Counted from the stretch's first letter, positions 43,989 to 57,005 are shown. The stretch: DNA of 64,000 bases from Geobacillus thermocatenulatus (GCF_002217655.1 NZ_NEWK01000002.1:1675164-1739163); one strand, 5' to 3'. A program made the numbers and translations. The notes: generated by a model not told the origin, from the letters alone.

Positions 43989-44001
43989 GTGACACCGATT
44001 A

Positions 44002-45015
44002 CTATTTCGCAACGATTTTGCGGGCGATATCCATATAAATTTTCCCGATCGGATGATTTTCTGCGTAAACGGACGGAGCGAAGTCGTCGTCGTTCCAATC
44101 TGGCTGCTGAAGCGGCAGCTGCCCTAACAGCTCGGTTTGCAGCTCTTTGGCCAGCTTTTCTCCGCCGCCCTTGCCGAAGACATACTCCCGCTCCCCTGTT
44201 TTCCGGCTCTCGTAGTACGACATATTTTCGATCACGCCGATAATTTCATGTTCGGTGCGCAACGCCATTGCCCCAGCGCGGGCAGCGACAAACGCAGCGG
44301 TCGGATGCGGAGTCGTGACGATAATTTCTTTGCACGACGGCAAGAGCGTATGGACGTCCAAGGCGACGTCGCCCGTACCAGGCGGCAAGTCAAGCAGCAA
44401 GTAATCCAAGTCTCCCCATTCGACCTCTTTGAAAAAGTTGTTCAACATTTTCCCAAGCATCGGGCCGCGCCAAATGACCGGGGCGTTGTCCTCGACGAAA
44501 AAGGCCATCGAAATGACTTTTACGCCAAACCGTTCGACCGGGATGATTTTGTCGCCCCTCACCGTCGGGCGCTCGGTGATTCCCATCATGTCCGGAACGC
44601 TAAACCCATAAATGTCCGCGTCAATCAACCCGACTTTTTTGCCGAGCCGGGCGAGCGCGACCGCCAAATTGACGGAAACGGTCGACTTGCCGACGCCGCC
44701 TTTGCCGCTGGCAATGGCGATATACGTCGTTTTTTGCTTGTTTTCGCTATATTTCTCCACCACGTCGCGCGGCAGTTCCGCGAACCGCAGCCCGACCGTC
44801 GCAGCGCCCGCGTCTTTCAGCTGCTGGACGAGCGCCATTTGCACGCGAAGCTGCTCGGGCGTTCCGGTTTTGGCGAGCGCGATTTTCACGCTGACATGGT
44901 TTTTCTCTTCCTTAATTTTGATTTCTTGGATGGCATTCGTCTCTTTAAACGTTTTGTTTAAAAAGGGATCTTTCATCTTTTCAAGAATGGCGCGCACTTC
45001 AGTTTCCGTCAACAT
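44002..45015 (-). CDS. salA: Mrp/NBP35-family ATP-binding protein SalA
   Basis: A 337-residue Mrp-type P-loop protein. An N-terminal DUF59/MIP18 domain (1-85, with the LLxxxKDPFL-type opening EKMKDPFLN) is followed by the deviant Walker A GKGGVGKST at 104-112 and the ATPase core with DADIYGFSVP and DLPPGTGD. Mrp proteins carry Fe-S clusters; SalA of B. subtilis also represses scoC. The Mrp CxxC pair is not seen in this copy, as in SalA. ATG 45015 is chosen by family start; GTG and TTG codons just upstream are close to AAAGGG. Confidence 0.93.
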   Translation of the reverse strand: MLTETEVRAILEKMKDPFLNKTFKETNAIQEIKIKEEKNHVSVKIALAKTGTPEQLRVQMALVQQLKDAGAATVGLRFAELPRDVVEKYSENKQKTTYIAIASGKGGVGKSTVSVNLAVALARLGKKVGLIDADIYGFSVPDMMGITERPTVRGDKIIPVERFGVKVISMAFFVEDNAPVIWRGPMLGKMLNNFFKEVEWGDLDYLLLDLPPGTGDVALDVHTLLPSCKEIIVTTPHPTAAFVAARAGAMALRTEHEIIGVIENMSYYESRKTGEREYVFGKGGGEKLAKELQTELLGQLPLQQPDWNDDDFAPSVYAENHPIGKIYMDIARKIVAK

Positions 45016-45207
45016 CGTATTCACCAACCCTTTTGCAAATCAATGGTCCTTTCTACGTGTTATCATACCATAAATCGGCAGACGGCCGCCATGTTTGACT
45101 TGCTCCCGCATGTCCCACGGTCGAAAAGGGGGAATTTCGAATTCCTTTTGGCGAAACAAGGCCAGTCGGCTGTCTGTCTCCTCTGTTCCGACCTTAAAAA
45201 ATCCCCG

Positions 45208-45924
45208 CTACTCGCGAGGCGTATGTTCATTGGAAAAGTAGCGGAGCACTCCTTTATAAATCGAGGCGGCCAGCTTCGTTTGGTAGTGATCCGATACAAG
45301 CAGCTCTCGCTCATCGGGATTCGACAAAAACCCGACCTCGACAAGCGCACCGGGGATTTTGGCATGCTTGAGCAAATAAACGGTATCAATCATTTTGGCC
45401 AGCCGATGAGTATTCTCCAAATTGCGCCGCAATTCCGCTTGGATAAATCTTGCCAGCCGCTCGTTTTCGATGAAAGACCCGTAATAAAACGTCTGCGCCC
45501 CTTGCCAGCGCGGCGACGGGATGGCGTTGAGATGGATGCTGATGAAAAGATCGGCATTCGATCGGTTGACGAAAGCCGTTCGTTCGAGCAAATCCTCCGT
45601 TTTCCGCCGGCTGTAGCCGCGTGTGGACGGGCTGGCCAAGTCCCGATCTGTCTCGCGCGTCATTAGGACGAGCGCCCCCTGCTGTTGCAGATAATCGCGC
45701 AACTTTTTCGCTACGTTGAGCGCGATGTCCTTTTCCACCACCTCACCGCCGACGGCGCCGCCGTCCGGCCCACCATGGCCGGGATCCAATATAATGATTC
45801 TCCCTGATAATGGGAGATTCCACGGTTTGGTTGATGTCAAATCGGAAAAGAAAGACGGAAATAGCAAAGTGCTCATAAGGGCGACGGCAGCAAAAGCGAC
45901 CAGCCACTTCCATTTTTCTCTCAT
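45208..45924 (-). CDS. cwlD: N-acetylmuramoyl-L-alanine amidase CwlD
   Basis: A 238-residue amidase_3 protein with an N-terminal signal/membrane helix (about 7-25). Zinc ligands fall in LDPGHGGPDGG (His), VEKDIALN (Glu) and SIHLNAIP (His), with catalytic Glu in LVEVGFLSN. CwlD, with PdaA, makes muramic-delta-lactam in the spore cortex, a requirement for germination. The length is that of Bacillus CwlD. It follows ybaK by 66 nt, and a CATATAAG -10-like motif of SigE/SigG type lies in the gap. Confidence 0.96.
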   Translation of the reverse strand: MREKWKWLVAFAAVALMSTLLFPSFFSDLTSTKPWNLPLSGRIIILDPGHGGPDGGAVGGEVVEKDIALNVAKKLRDYLQQQGALVLMTRETDRDLASPSTRGYSRRKTEDLLERTAFVNRSNADLFISIHLNAIPSPRWQGAQTFYYGSFIENERLARFIQAELRRNLENTHRLAKMIDTVYLLKHAKIPGALVEVGFLSNPDERELLVSDHYQTKLAASIYKGVLRYFSNEHTPRE

Positions 45925-45990
45925 TGTTTCTCCTCCCGCACGTTTCCCTTCTCTATCTTATATGGGACAAGGCGCGGGAATAGAACTCAT

Positions 45991-46431
45991 TCAGCGAAGT
46001 TTTAGACGACGCCGTTTTTTGCCCCGCTCAAATCCTTCCGTCCACCAGTTGCCGATATATTGTTCACATGCGTCATACAGCGACTGGCTGAGGAAATCGT
46101 CGTCGATATGGCCCCAAAAGCAAAGAAAATCAAACAGCGTATCGATCAAATATTTTTCTTCTTGAGCACATCGACAGCGTACGCTGGCCGCCGGCTCCCC
46201 ATAATAGCCAAATCGGCTGTAGCGAGCGCCGAGCAAATACGCTTCAATGGCCAGATCCATGCAGCCTTCCTCCACAACGGATGGGAACATCCGATACGCC
46301 GTATAAAACGGAGCAAAGTGCTCAAGCGCTTTGGTCCGTAACTTCTCAAGCGACAGTTCGCGCAACATGTTCCGTTCATAGCGAAGCTGCTTTTCCTGCC
46401 TTTTTTCCGCCAATGAAGTGATGACTGTCAT
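45991..46431 (-). CDS. ybaK: DUF2521 protein YbaK
   Basis: A 146-residue soluble protein of the DUF2521 family, unknown function. The conserved cores are REL..EKLRTKALEHFAPFYTAYRMFPSVVEEGCMD (about 27-60) and FLCFWGHIDDDFLSQSLYDACEQYI near the C-terminus. It lies upstream of cwlD as in B. subtilis and is expressed with it there in the mother cell. Confidence 0.9.
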   Translation of the reverse strand: MTVITSLAEKRQEKQLRYERNMLRELSLEKLRTKALEHFAPFYTAYRMFPSVVEEGCMDLAIEAYLLGARYSRFGYYGEPAASVRCRCAQEEKYLIDTLFDFLCFWGHIDDDFLSQSLYDACEQYIGNWWTEGFERGKKRRRLKLR

Positions 46432-46510
46432 CGTCTTTCACGCTCCTTTACGATGTAGTGTCTAACGATCGCTCACAATCATACGCGCGGGCGAAAGGCA
46501 GAAATAAGCA

Positions 46511-46536
46511 AAAAACCCAGCCAAATCGGCTGGGTT
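46511..46536 (-). terminator. Terminator after rpsI
   Basis: AACCCAGCC and GGCTGGGTT form a perfect 9-bp stem around a 5-nt loop, followed by TTTTT on the minus strand. Confidence 0.92.
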
Positions 46537-46550
46537 GGAACATCACGCGA

Positions 46551-46943
46551 TTAACGTTTCGAGAATTGCGGAGCGCGGCGGGCGCCTTTGAGCCCGTATT
46601 TTTTGCGTTCTTTCACGCGGGCATCGCGCGTCAGCAAACCGGCCCGTTTCAGCACCGTGCGGAATTCCGGATCGACTTCCAGCAACGCACGGGCGATGCC
46701 ATGGCGAATCGCACCGGCTTGGCCGGCAAATCCGCCGCCTTGGACGTTCACCAAAACGTCGTAGCTGCCAAGCGTTTCCGTCAGTACGAGCGGCTGTTTG
46801 ACCATTTCGATGAGCGCTTCCGACGGAATGTACTCGCGAATGTCACGTTTATTCACAATGATGCGGCCATCGCCCGGGACAAGGCGGACACGGGCGACCG
46901 AGCTCTTGCGACGACCTGTGCCGTAATATTGTACTTGTGCCAA
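46551..46943 (-). CDS. rpsI: 30S ribosomal protein S9
   Basis: A 130-residue S9 with [14 protein letters not shown] at the N-terminus and the conserved C-terminus [16 protein letters not shown], whose terminal Arg contacts P-site tRNA. TTG 46943 is the start: GGGAGGG stands 7 nt upstream and the product then begins (M)AQVQYYG with the Bacillus length. The in-frame ATG at 46949 would abut the site. It is co-transcribed with rplM. Confidence 0.97.
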   Translation of the reverse strand: MAQVQYYGTGRRKSSVARVRLVPGDGRIIVNKRDIREYIPSEALIEMVKQPLVLTETLGSYDVLVNVQGGGFAGQAGAIRHGIARALLEVDPEFRTVLKRAGLLTRDARVKERKKYGLKGARRAPQFSKR

Positions 46944-46963
46944 AATCATACCCTCCCTTATGA

Positions 46964-47401
46964 TTATCCGCGAAGTTCATACACTTCTGGTTTTTGTGCT
47001 TGATGCGGATGTTCGCTTCCACGGTAAACGTGCAACTTTTTGAACATTTGCCGGCCAAGGCTGCCTTTTGGAAGCATGCCGCGCACCGCACGTTCGATCA
47101 TTTGTTCCGGGTAGTTCGTACGCATTTCCAGCGCTGTTCTTACTTTTAAGCCACCCGGATATAAGCTGTGGCGATAGTACAGTTTTTTCGTCAACTTTTT
47201 CCCCGTCAGTTCGACTTTGTCCGCATTGATGACGATGACGTGATCTCCGCAGTCAACGTGCGGAGTGAACGTCGGTTTATGTTTGCCGCGCAACAGCGCC
47301 GCTACTTCGCTGGCTAAGCGGCCTAACGTCTTGCCAGCTGCGTCGACAACGTACCATTTACGCTCTACTTCATTCGGTTTCGCCATATAAGTCGTACGCA
47401 A
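46964..47401 (-). CDS. rplM: 50S ribosomal protein L13
   Basis: A 145-residue L13 with the signatures [22 protein letters not shown] and [23 protein letters not shown]. It binds 23S rRNA early in 50S assembly. It is first in the rplM-rpsI operon, preceded by a strong SigA promoter and a leader hairpin. Confidence 0.98.
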   Translation of the reverse strand: MRTTYMAKPNEVERKWYVVDAAGKTLGRLASEVAALLRGKHKPTFTPHVDCGDHVIVINADKVELTGKKLTKKLYYRHSLYPGGLKVRTALEMRTNYPEQMIERAVRGMLPKGSLGRQMFKKLHVYRGSEHPHQAQKPEVYELRG

Positions 47402-47455
47402 TGCAGTTCCCTCCTAAAATAAAAAAATGAACAAACAAATGGTCGTTTATTTCAA

Positions 47456-47482
47456 CACGATTATGGTCCGGGGCTAATCGTG
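47456..47482 (-). promoter_or_regulatory. Leader hairpin of rplM-rpsI (L13-leader-like)
   Basis: CACGATT and AATCGTG form a perfect 7-bp stem around a GC-rich 13-nt loop in the 5' leader, 55 nt upstream of the L13 start. Bacillus and other Firmicutes have an L13 leader RNA in this position. Identity with that family is inferred from position and symmetry only. Confidence 0.5.
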
Positions 47483-47502
47483 GAAAATACATGCCATATG
47501 AT

Positions 47503-47531
47503 ATAATAGCTTGCCGGCGCGCCAATGTCAA
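47503..47531 (-). promoter_or_regulatory. SigA promoter of rplM-rpsI
   Basis: On the minus strand TTGACA and TATTAT are separated by exactly 17 nt, between the truA stop and the rplM leader. Confidence 0.85.
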
Positions 47532-47579
47532 GAAGATGTTACACAAGGACTCGTTGCCTTAAAAAGCCGGGGAAAACCA

Positions 47580-48356
47580 TCAGCCATCCGCCAATGATTG
47601 GACCAAACATTCATCCTCATAGTATACGCGCCATAAATACAGCCCTTCGGCCGGCGCGGTTGGACCCGCGAGGCGCCGATCTTTCGCCGCAAGCAGTGTC
47701 GAAATGTCGGCGGGAGAACGCTTCCTTTGGCCGATCTCCAACACCGTACCAACGATAATGCGCACCATGTTGTACAAAAAGCCGCTGCCGACAAACCGAA
47801 ACTCGAGCATCGGGCCGTCGACCTTCACTTCAGCCCGATACATGGTGCGCACCCGGTCTTCGATCGACGTTTTGGCGGAACAAAAGCTTGTAAAATCGTG
47901 CGTTCCATGAAGCAAACGAAGCGCCTCGTTCATCGCGCTGATATGAAGCGAATATGGATGCCATGCACAATAATGGCGGCGAAACACGTCGCGCTCGGCA
48001 GCCGTCCATACTTTATAGCGGTATTCTTTCGCTTTCGCCGAAAAACGGGCGTGGAAATCTGCATCGGCCTCCTGTACAAAGCGAACGACGATATCATCCG
48101 GCAGCTGGGCGTTCAACGCCTTTTTCCACTGCTCCGAGGAAAGGGAAAGCGGCGTATCAAAGTGGATCACTTGGCCATAGGCATGAACGCCGGCATCCGT
48201 CCTTCCGGAAGCCGTTACACGCACTTTTGTCCCTTTATGCATCCGCCGAAGCACTTCCTCAAACTCGCCTTGCACCGTCCGCTTTCCCGGCTGGATTTGG
48301 TAGCCGGAAAAGTGGGTGCCGTCATAGGCAATGATGCATTTGATCCGTGTTGTCAT
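47580..48356 (-). CDS. truA: tRNA pseudouridine(38-40) synthase
   Basis: A 258-residue TruA modifying U38-U40 in the anticodon stem-loop. The catalytic Asp54 lies in [10 protein letters not shown], with [10 protein letters not shown] at the N-terminus and the C-terminal [17 protein letters not shown]. The length is slightly above B. subtilis (247). It starts 12 nt after ecfT and is in the ecfA1-ecfA2-ecfT-truA series found in Bacillus. Confidence 0.97.
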   Translation of the reverse strand: MTTRIKCIIAYDGTHFSGYQIQPGKRTVQGEFEEVLRRMHKGTKVRVTASGRTDAGVHAYGQVIHFDTPLSLSSEQWKKALNAQLPDDIVVRFVQEADADFHARFSAKAKEYRYKVWTAAERDVFRRHYCAWHPYSLHISAMNEALRLLHGTHDFTSFCSAKTSIEDRVRTMYRAEVKVDGPMLEFRFVGSGFLYNMVRIIVGTVLEIGQRKRSPADISTLLAAKDRRLAGPTAPAEGLYLWRVYYEDECLVQSLADG

Positions 48357-48368
48357 GGCCTTCCTCCG

Positions 48369-49166
48369 CTATGAGCGTAATAGACAAAGCAATGCAAAAA
48401 GCAACGCCACGGCCGCTAAAAACACGGTGTCCACCGGCTTCCAAGCGAGCTGGCGGAATTTCGTCCGCCCTTCCCCGCCGCGGTAGCCGCGCGCCTCCAT
48501 AGCTGTCGCCAGCTCATCGGCTCGTTTGAACGAGCTGATAAACAGAGGCACAAGCAGTGAGACAATGGCTTTCATCCGTTCGGAAAAACGGCCGCCAGAA
48601 AAATCAACGCCGCGGGCCGCCTGTGCTTTCATAATTTTTTCCGTCTCTTCCATCAATGTTGGAATGAATCGAAGCGAAATGGCCATCATCAAGGCGAGCT
48701 CATGGACAGGAACGCGCATCTTTTTGAGCGGCCCAAGCAAACTTTCGACGCCATCGGTCACTTCAATCGGCGTCGTCGTCAACGTCAACATCGTCGTCAT
48801 CCATACAAGGAGCAAAAACCTTAGGGAAATAAAGGCCCCTTGCTTGATGCCGCCTTCATATACAGAGAGCGGACCGATTTGGCAGATGACGTCTCCTTCC
48901 TTCGTCATGAAGAGATGCAACAGCAATGTAAACAACACAACCCATAAAATCGGTTTCAAGCCGCGGGCAATGAACGAAAACGAGATGCGAGACAGCGCGG
49001 CAAAGGCAAACGCAAACAGCGACAGCAGTGCATAGGTCACCGCATTGTTTGCCAAAAAGACGATCAGGACGTAAGCAAACACGATCAATAGTTTGGCGCG
49101 CGGGTCTAAGCGATGAATGACGGAATGACCAGGCACATATTGGCCGATAATCAAATGATTCGTCAT
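48369..49166 (-). CDS. ecfT: Energy-coupling factor transporter transmembrane protein EcfT
   Basis: A 265-residue membrane scaffold with about five to six helices. Coupling helices contain the two Ala-Arg-Gly type motifs AQAARGVD and AMEARGYRG that insert into the ATPases. It joins the EcfA1A2 ATPases with interchangeable S components encoded elsewhere (group II ECF system) for vitamin and cofactor uptake. Its start overlaps the ecfA2 stop as ATGA. Confidence 0.96.
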   Translation of the reverse strand: MTNHLIIGQYVPGHSVIHRLDPRAKLLIVFAYVLIVFLANNAVTYALLSLFAFAFAALSRISFSFIARGLKPILWVVLFTLLLHLFMTKEGDVICQIGPLSVYEGGIKQGAFISLRFLLLVWMTTMLTLTTTPIEVTDGVESLLGPLKKMRVPVHELALMMAISLRFIPTLMEETEKIMKAQAARGVDFSGGRFSERMKAIVSLLVPLFISSFKRADELATAMEARGYRGGEGRTKFRQLAWKPVDTVFLAAVALLFALLCLLRS

Positions 49167-50032
49167 GGACGCTCACCTTTGACGAACAATTGCTCGATGG
49201 CTTCCGCTGTCTGTTCCAACGTCAAGCATGGCGACGGAATGACAACACCGAACCGCTTTTCAAGCTGCTGTTTCAATTTGACCGTTTCCGGCACGCTCAA
49301 ACCGATGGCAGTCAATTTGTCAGCGTCTCGAAAGATCTCTTCCGGCGTTCCGTGGCCCCATACCGTTCCTTCATGCATGACGATGATTTCATCGGCGTAC
49401 CGGGCGGCGTCCTCCATGCTGTGGGTGACGAGGACCGTCGTCAACTGCTTTTCCCGATGGAGGCGATAAAACATCTCCATCATCTCTTTGCGCCCGCGCG
49501 GATCAAGGCCTGCGGTCGGTTCATCGAGCACGAGCACTTCCGGCTCGAGCGCGAGCACGCCGGCGATGGCGACGCGCCGCATTTGCCCTCCGCTCAAATC
49601 AAACGGCGATCTCACCAATACGTCTTCACTCAATCCGACGAGCTTAATGAGCTCCCGCGCCTTCCGCTTCGCCTCGTCTTCCGGCACGCCAAAATTGAGC
49701 GGGCCAAAACAAATATCTTTCTCCACCGTTTCTTCAAACAACTGGTGCTCCGGGAACTGGAAGACGACCCCGACCTTTTTGCGCAGCGGTTTCAGCTGGT
49801 TTGGCCGCTTATGGCTCGTGATCGTCTCTTCGCCGATCTTCACCGCGCCGCTTGTCGGCTGCAGCAACCCGTTTAAATGCTGAAGGAGGGTCGATTTTCC
49901 TGAGCCCGTATGCCCAACCACGGCGACGTACGCCCCGCTTCGGATGGCGACATTGACATCATAGAGCGCCCGACGGGCAAGCGGTGAACGGGCGTTGTAC
50001 ACATGCTCTACTTTTTCGAATACAATGTCCAT
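49163..50032 (-). CDS. ecfA2: Energy-coupling factor transporter ATP-binding protein EcfA2
   Basis: A 289-residue ATPase with Walker A GHTGSGKST, Q-loop FQFPEHQLFEETVEKDI, signature LSGGQMRR and Walker B LVLDEPTAGLDPRG. Paired with EcfA1 it powers EcfT. The start at 50032 lies within ecfA1, overlapping by 25 nt, so the two are translationally coupled. Confidence 0.96.
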   Translation of the reverse strand: MDIVFEKVEHVYNARSPLARRALYDVNVAIRSGAYVAVVGHTGSGKSTLLQHLNGLLQPTSGAVKIGEETITSHKRPNQLKPLRKKVGVVFQFPEHQLFEETVEKDICFGPLNFGVPEDEAKRKARELIKLVGLSEDVLVRSPFDLSGGQMRRVAIAGVLALEPEVLVLDEPTAGLDPRGRKEMMEMFYRLHREKQLTTVLVTHSMEDAARYADEIIVMHEGTVWGHGTPEEIFRDADKLTAIGLSVPETVKLKQQLEKRFGVVIPSPCLTLEQTAEAIEQLFVKGERP

Positions 50033-50847
50033 AGCTCCTCGACCAACTCCTCTGTCGTAAAATACCCAATCCGAAGCGGAATGCCTCGTTCCCGCAAACG
50101 GCTGCCCATTTTCACGGCAAACGGCAAATCAAGACCGATGCGTTCGAGCTTGCTTCCCAGCCGAAAGATTTGCTCCGGCGTCCCTTCTGCCATCACTTCG
50201 CCTTTGTTCATCACAATGAGGCGGTCCGCCTTCGCTGCCTCTTCCAAATCATGGGTAATGGACAAGACGGTAATGCGCTGCTGGCGGTTCAGGCGGCGCA
50301 CCGTCTCCAGCACTTCTTCCCTTCCACGCGGGTCAAGCATCGATGTCGCTTCGTCCAAAATGATCATATCGGGGCGGAGCGCCAAAATGCCCGCGATGGC
50401 GACGCGCTGTTTTTGTCCCCCAGACAACCGATGCGGTTCATAATGGAGAAACGGCTCCATATGGACTTGGCGAATGGCCTCGCGAATGCGCTCGACCATT
50501 TCCAAGCGCGGAATGCCGTTGTTTTCGAGGGCAAAAGCGATGTCGTCTTCCACGGTCGCACCGACAAACTGGTTGTCCGGGTTCTGGAACACAAGGCCGA
50601 CGCGGCGGCGCACTTCCCAAACGGTTGCGTCGTTCAAAAGGCGTCCAAACAAGCGAATGGCGCCCCGCTCGGGCCGAAGCAAGCCGATCAGCATCCGAGC
50701 GATGGTCGATTTGCCGGATCCGTTATGGCCGACGATCGCCAACCATTCCCCGCGCTCGGCCGTGAAGCTGACGTTTTGCACCGCATAGTCGGATTGATTT
50801 GGATAGCGAAAGGACACTCCCTCGATCGACAAGATTGGTTCGGCCAT
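50008..50847 (-). CDS. ecfA1: Energy-coupling factor transporter ATP-binding protein EcfA1
   Basis: A 279-residue ATPase with Walker A GHNGSGKST, Q-loop FQNPDNQFVGATVEDDI, signature LSGGQKQR and Walker B IILDEATSMLDPRG. The SFRYPNQSDYAVQNVSF opening is typical of EcfA1. It is the first gene of ecfA1-ecfA2-ecfT-truA and lies just past the terminator of the rpoA-rplQ operon. Confidence 0.96.
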   Translation of the reverse strand: MAEPILSIEGVSFRYPNQSDYAVQNVSFTAERGEWLAIVGHNGSGKSTIARMLIGLLRPERGAIRLFGRLLNDATVWEVRRRVGLVFQNPDNQFVGATVEDDIAFALENNGIPRLEMVERIREAIRQVHMEPFLHYEPHRLSGGQKQRVAIAGILALRPDMIILDEATSMLDPRGREEVLETVRRLNRQQRITVLSITHDLEEAAKADRLIVMNKGEVMAEGTPEQIFRLGSKLERIGLDLPFAVKMGSRLRERGIPLRIGYFTTEELVEELWTLYSKK

Positions 50848-50903
50848 GATCGTTTCCCCTTGCTTCGCCGCGTTGTAAACGCAGCCTGCTAAATGATGGT
50901 AAA

Positions 50904-50949
50904 CAAAAAAAGGGCATAGATCCAGTTCAAACGAAACTGTCTCGCCCTT
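50904..50949 (-). terminator. Terminator after rplQ
   Basis: AAGGGC/GCCCTT and inner AGTT/AACT pairings form an interrupted stem followed by TTTTTTTG on the minus strand, ending the long ribosomal-protein transcript. Confidence 0.8.
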
Positions 50950-50964
50950 GTTGAAATGAAACCG

Positions 50965-51327
50965 TTACACGAGTTCAATAATGACCATCGGCGCCCCGTC
51001 ACCGCGGCGAGGACCAAGTTTCATAATGCGCGTATAGCCGCCTTGGCGATCTTGGTAGCGCGGCGCAATGTCACTAAACAGTTTTTGCAGTGCATCTTGG
51101 CCGGTTTCGCTGTTGGCGACCTCTTTGCGAATGAATGCCGCTGCTTGACGGCGGGCATGCAAATCGCCGCGTTTGCCGAGCGTAATCATTTTTTCCATGA
51201 CCGAGCGCAGTTCTTTCGCCCGCGCTTCCGTCGTTTCAATGCGTTCGTTGATGATTAAGTCTGTTGCCAAGTCGCGAAGCAGTGCTTTTCGTTGCGAAGT
51301 CGTGCGTCCTAATTTTCTGTACGACAT
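50965..51327 (-). CDS. rplQ: 50S ribosomal protein L17
   Basis: A 120-residue L17 with the conserved opening [20 protein letters not shown] and [18 protein letters not shown] near the end. It lines the polypeptide exit tunnel region of 50S. ATG 51327 has GGAGGG 7 nt upstream; the TTG one codon before is not needed. It follows rpoA as in Bacillus. Confidence 0.98.
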   Translation of the reverse strand: MSYRKLGRTTSQRKALLRDLATDLIINERIETTEARAKELRSVMEKMITLGKRGDLHARRQAAAFIRKEVANSETGQDALQKLFSDIAPRYQDRQGGYTRIMKLGPRRGDGAPMVIIELV

Positions 51328-51427
51328 CAAATGTCCCTCCCTTTTAAAGTGATGTGTTCCTCATGGTGGTCATCATCAAAGCGATATGGTGAAAGTGTGC
51401 TTCCAGCTTGCCGACGGAGGACGGCGC

Positions 51428-52372
51428 TTAGTCGTCTTTACGCAGGCTGAGGCCAAGCTCAGCCAGTTTCGCTTTCACTTCCTCAAGCGACTTGCGGCCG
51501 AGGTTGCGCACTTTCATCATATCTTCTTCCGTTTTTTGCGTCAGTTCTTGAACGGTGTTGATGCCGGCCCGCTTCAAGCAATTGTAGGAACGAACCGAAA
51601 GATCGAGCTCCTCGATCGTCATTTCGAGCACTTTTTCTTTTTGATCGTCCTCTTTCTCGACCATGATCTCCGCATTTTGCGCTTCATCCGTCAAGCCGAC
51701 AAAAATGTTCAAGTGCTCCGTTAAAATTTTCGCTCCAAGGGAAATGGCCTCTTTCGGCCCGATGCTTCCATCCGTCCACACATCAATGGTCAGCTTGTCA
51801 TAGTCCGTCACTTGGCCGACCCTTGTATTCTCAACTTGATAAGAAACTCGGGAGACCGGCGTATAAATGGAATCGATCGGAATGACGCCGATGGGCTGGT
51901 CTTCGCGCTTATTCGCCTCAGCAGGAACATATCCGCGCCCTCGCTTGGCGGTCATGCGCATGCGCAGGCGGCCGCCTTCCGCCAGCGTCGCGATATGAAG
52001 ATCCGGGTTTAAAATTTCGACATCGCTGTCGTGAGTAATATCGGCAGCCGTGACAACTCCTTCACCCTGCACATCAATCTCCAACGTTTTCTCTTCGTCT
52101 GAATAAATTTTCAACGCTAGTTTTTTGATATTCAAAATGATGGCTGTCACATCTTCCACGACGCCGTCAATCGTGGAAAACTCATGCAAGACGCCGTCGA
52201 TTTGCACCGATGTTACAGCTGCACCAGGGAGTGAAGACAATAGGATACGACGCAAGGAGTTCCCTAAGGTTGTACCATATCCACGCTCAAGCGGTTCGAC
52301 GACGAATTTGCCATATTTGGCATCTTCGCTCAGTTCGACCGTTTCAATTTTCGGCTTTTCAATTTCAATCAT
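51428..52372 (-). CDS. rpoA: DNA-directed RNA polymerase subunit alpha
   Basis: A 314-residue alpha subunit. The N-terminal assembly domain (about 1-230) contains [29 protein letters not shown] (about 37-65), and the C-terminal domain (about 245-314) has the [22 protein letters not shown] and [15 protein letters not shown] elements that bind UP elements and activators. It is complete and canonical. Confidence 0.99.
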   Translation of the reverse strand: MIEIEKPKIETVELSEDAKYGKFVVEPLERGYGTTLGNSLRRILLSSLPGAAVTSVQIDGVLHEFSTIDGVVEDVTAIILNIKKLALKIYSDEEKTLEIDVQGEGVVTAADITHDSDVEILNPDLHIATLAEGGRLRMRMTAKRGRGYVPAEANKREDQPIGVIPIDSIYTPVSRVSYQVENTRVGQVTDYDKLTIDVWTDGSIGPKEAISLGAKILTEHLNIFVGLTDEAQNAEIMVEKEDDQKEKVLEMTIEELDLSVRSYNCLKRAGINTVQELTQKTEEDMMKVRNLGRKSLEEVKAKLAELGLSLRKDD

Positions 52373-52477
52373 CGATTATTATACCCTCCTTCAAAACGTC
52401 GAGACCCCGATCAAACGGTACACGCCTACCAACATTCCCCCATGAATCTCTCTTTACGCTTGCCTGTCATGGTCTTT

Positions 52478-52506
52478 ATCATATCCCATTATTGACAACG
52501 GCGCAA
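52478..52506 (-). promoter_or_regulatory. Candidate SigA promoter between rpsK and rpoA
   Basis: On the minus strand TTGCGC and TATGAT are separated by 17 nt in the 150-nt rpsK-rpoA gap, about 105-135 nt upstream of rpoA. It would give rpoA-rplQ extra transcription independent of the long operon. Confidence 0.5.
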
Positions 52507-52522
52507 ATTCTATACAGGGGCG

Positions 52523-52912
52523 TTATACGCGGCGACGTTTTGGCGGACGGCATCCATTGTGCGGGATTGGAGTGACGTCTTTGATCGCCGTGATTTCCAA
52601 CCCGGCTGCTTGCAATGCACGGATCGCTGCCTCGCGGCCAGCCCCCGGACCTTTGACGTTCACTTCGACCGTTTTCATGCCATGCTCCATCGACGCTTTC
52701 GCTGCTGCTTCAGCCGCCATTTGCGCCGCAAACGGCGTTGATTTGCGCGAACCTTTGAACCCCAGCGAACCAGCGCTCGCCCAAGCAATGGCGTTGCCAT
52801 GAACGTCCGTAATCGTCACGATCGTGTTGTTGAACGTTGAACGGATATGGGCGATGCCTGTATCAATATTTTTTCTTACCCGGCGTTTACGAGTGTTTGT
52901 TCTGCGTGCCAT
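52523..52912 (-). CDS. rpsK: 30S ribosomal protein S11
   Basis: A 129-residue S11 with [18 protein letters not shown], the [22 protein letters not shown] core and the [14 protein letters not shown]-terminus. It lies at the platform of 30S near the Shine-Dalgarno helix. It follows rpsM by 25 nt. Confidence 0.99.
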   Translation of the reverse strand: MARRTNTRKRRVRKNIDTGIAHIRSTFNNTIVTITDVHGNAIAWASAGSLGFKGSRKSTPFAAQMAAEAAAKASMEHGMKTVEVNVKGPGAGREAAIRALQAAGLEITAIKDVTPIPHNGCRPPKRRRV

Positions 52913-52937
52913 TCGTCAAATGACCTCCTTTGCATGA

Positions 52938-53303
52938 TTATTTTTTCTTGTTCGCTACCGTGCGGCGCGGACCTTTGCGGGTGCGGGCATTGTTTTTCGT
53001 GTTTTGGCCGCGAACCGGCAATCCGCGGCGATGGCGAAGACCACGATAGCAGCCGATCTCCATCAAGCGTTTAATATTCAGCGATACTTCACGGCGCAAA
53101 TCGCCTTCTACTTTTAAGCGGCCGACGATCTCACGAATGCGGCTAAGCTCTTCTTCCGTTAAGTCGCGGACGCGCGTGTCTTCCGATACGCCAGCTTCTT
53201 TTAAGATTTTTTGTGCTGTCGGTTTGCCGATCCCATAAATGTATGTTAACGAAATGACGACCCGTTTATCACGCGGAATATCGACACCTGCAATGCGTGC
53301 CAT
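52938..53303 (-). CDS. rpsM: 30S ribosomal protein S13
   Basis: A 121-residue S13, starting [15 protein letters not shown] and ending in the basic [18 protein letters not shown] tail that reaches P-site tRNA. ATG 53303 is used because AAGGAGG stands 9 nt upstream and it matches the family start; the frame open from 53312 adds three codons inside the ribosome binding region. Confidence 0.99.
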   Translation of the reverse strand: MARIAGVDIPRDKRVVISLTYIYGIGKPTAQKILKEAGVSEDTRVRDLTEEELSRIREIVGRLKVEGDLRREVSLNIKRLMEIGCYRGLRHRRGLPVRGQNTKNNARTRKGPRRTVANKKK

Positions 53304-53323
53304 ATGATACACCTCCTTAGAAA

Positions 53324-53473
<150 letters not shown>

Positions 53474-53692
53474 TTATTTATATCGATACGTGATCCGTCC
53501 ACGCGTCAAATCATACGGCGACAGCTCCACCGTCACCCGGTCGCCAGGCAAAATGCGAATGAAATGCATGCGGATCTTGCCGGATACATGAGCCAACACT
53601 GTGTGCCCATTTTCTAATTCTACACGAAACATCGCATTTGGCAATGTTTCGATGACGGTGCCTTCCACTTCAATTACATCATCTTTCGCCAT
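53474..53692 (-). CDS. infA: Translation initiation factor IF-1
   Basis: A 72-residue OB-fold IF-1, starting [19 protein letters not shown] and containing [23 protein letters not shown] 53692 gives the invariant 72-residue length and follows GGAGGGAG; the frame to 53737 is not supported. It binds the 30S A site during initiation. Confidence 0.98.
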   Translation of the reverse strand: MAKDDVIEVEGTVIETLPNAMFRVELENGHTVLAHVSGKIRMHFIRILPGDRVTVELSPYDLTRGRITYRYK

Positions 53693-53787
53693 CGAGCGGC
53701 TCTCCCTCCTTCGAATGAGTAACATTGTGTTGCGCAAAACCGAACGTGATATCCATGATGATCGAGAAGACGTTTACCCCTTCCCAC

Positions 53788-56540
<2,753 letters not shown>

Positions 56541-56541
<1 letters not shown>

Positions 56542-56981
56542 TAAATCACCTCAGTTTTACCGCCAGCCGCCTCAATGGCCTCTTTCGCCGATGCCGAGAA
56601 CTTATGCGCTTTGACCGTCAGCTTTTTCTCGATTTGGCCTTTGCCCAAAATTTTCACACCCGATTTCAACTTGCTGATGACGCCCGTCTCAAGAAGCAAT
56701 TCCGGCGTCACTTCCGTTCCGTCTTCAAAACGATTCAGTTTTTCCAGATTCACAACCGCATACTCTTTCCGATTGATGTTCGTAAATCCTCGTTTCGGCA
56801 AACGGCGGAACAGCGGAGTTTGACCGCCTTCAAACCCAAGACGAACTCCTCCACCTGAGCGAGCATTTTGACCTTTTTGACCGCGGCCGGACGTTTTGCC
56901 GTTGCCCGAACCGATCCCGCGGCCGACGCGCACAGCTTTCTTTCGGGATCCCGGCGCTGGTTGCAATTCATGAAGTTTCAT
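56541..56981 (-). CDS. rplO: 50S ribosomal protein L15
   Basis: A 146-residue L15 starting [15 protein letters not shown] with the glycine-rich [19 protein letters not shown] segment and the C-terminal [15 protein letters not shown]. It contacts 23S domain II/V. It follows rpmD in the spc operon. Confidence 0.99.
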
Positions 56982-57005
56982 GGCAAAGCACCTCCTTATG
57001 ATTCA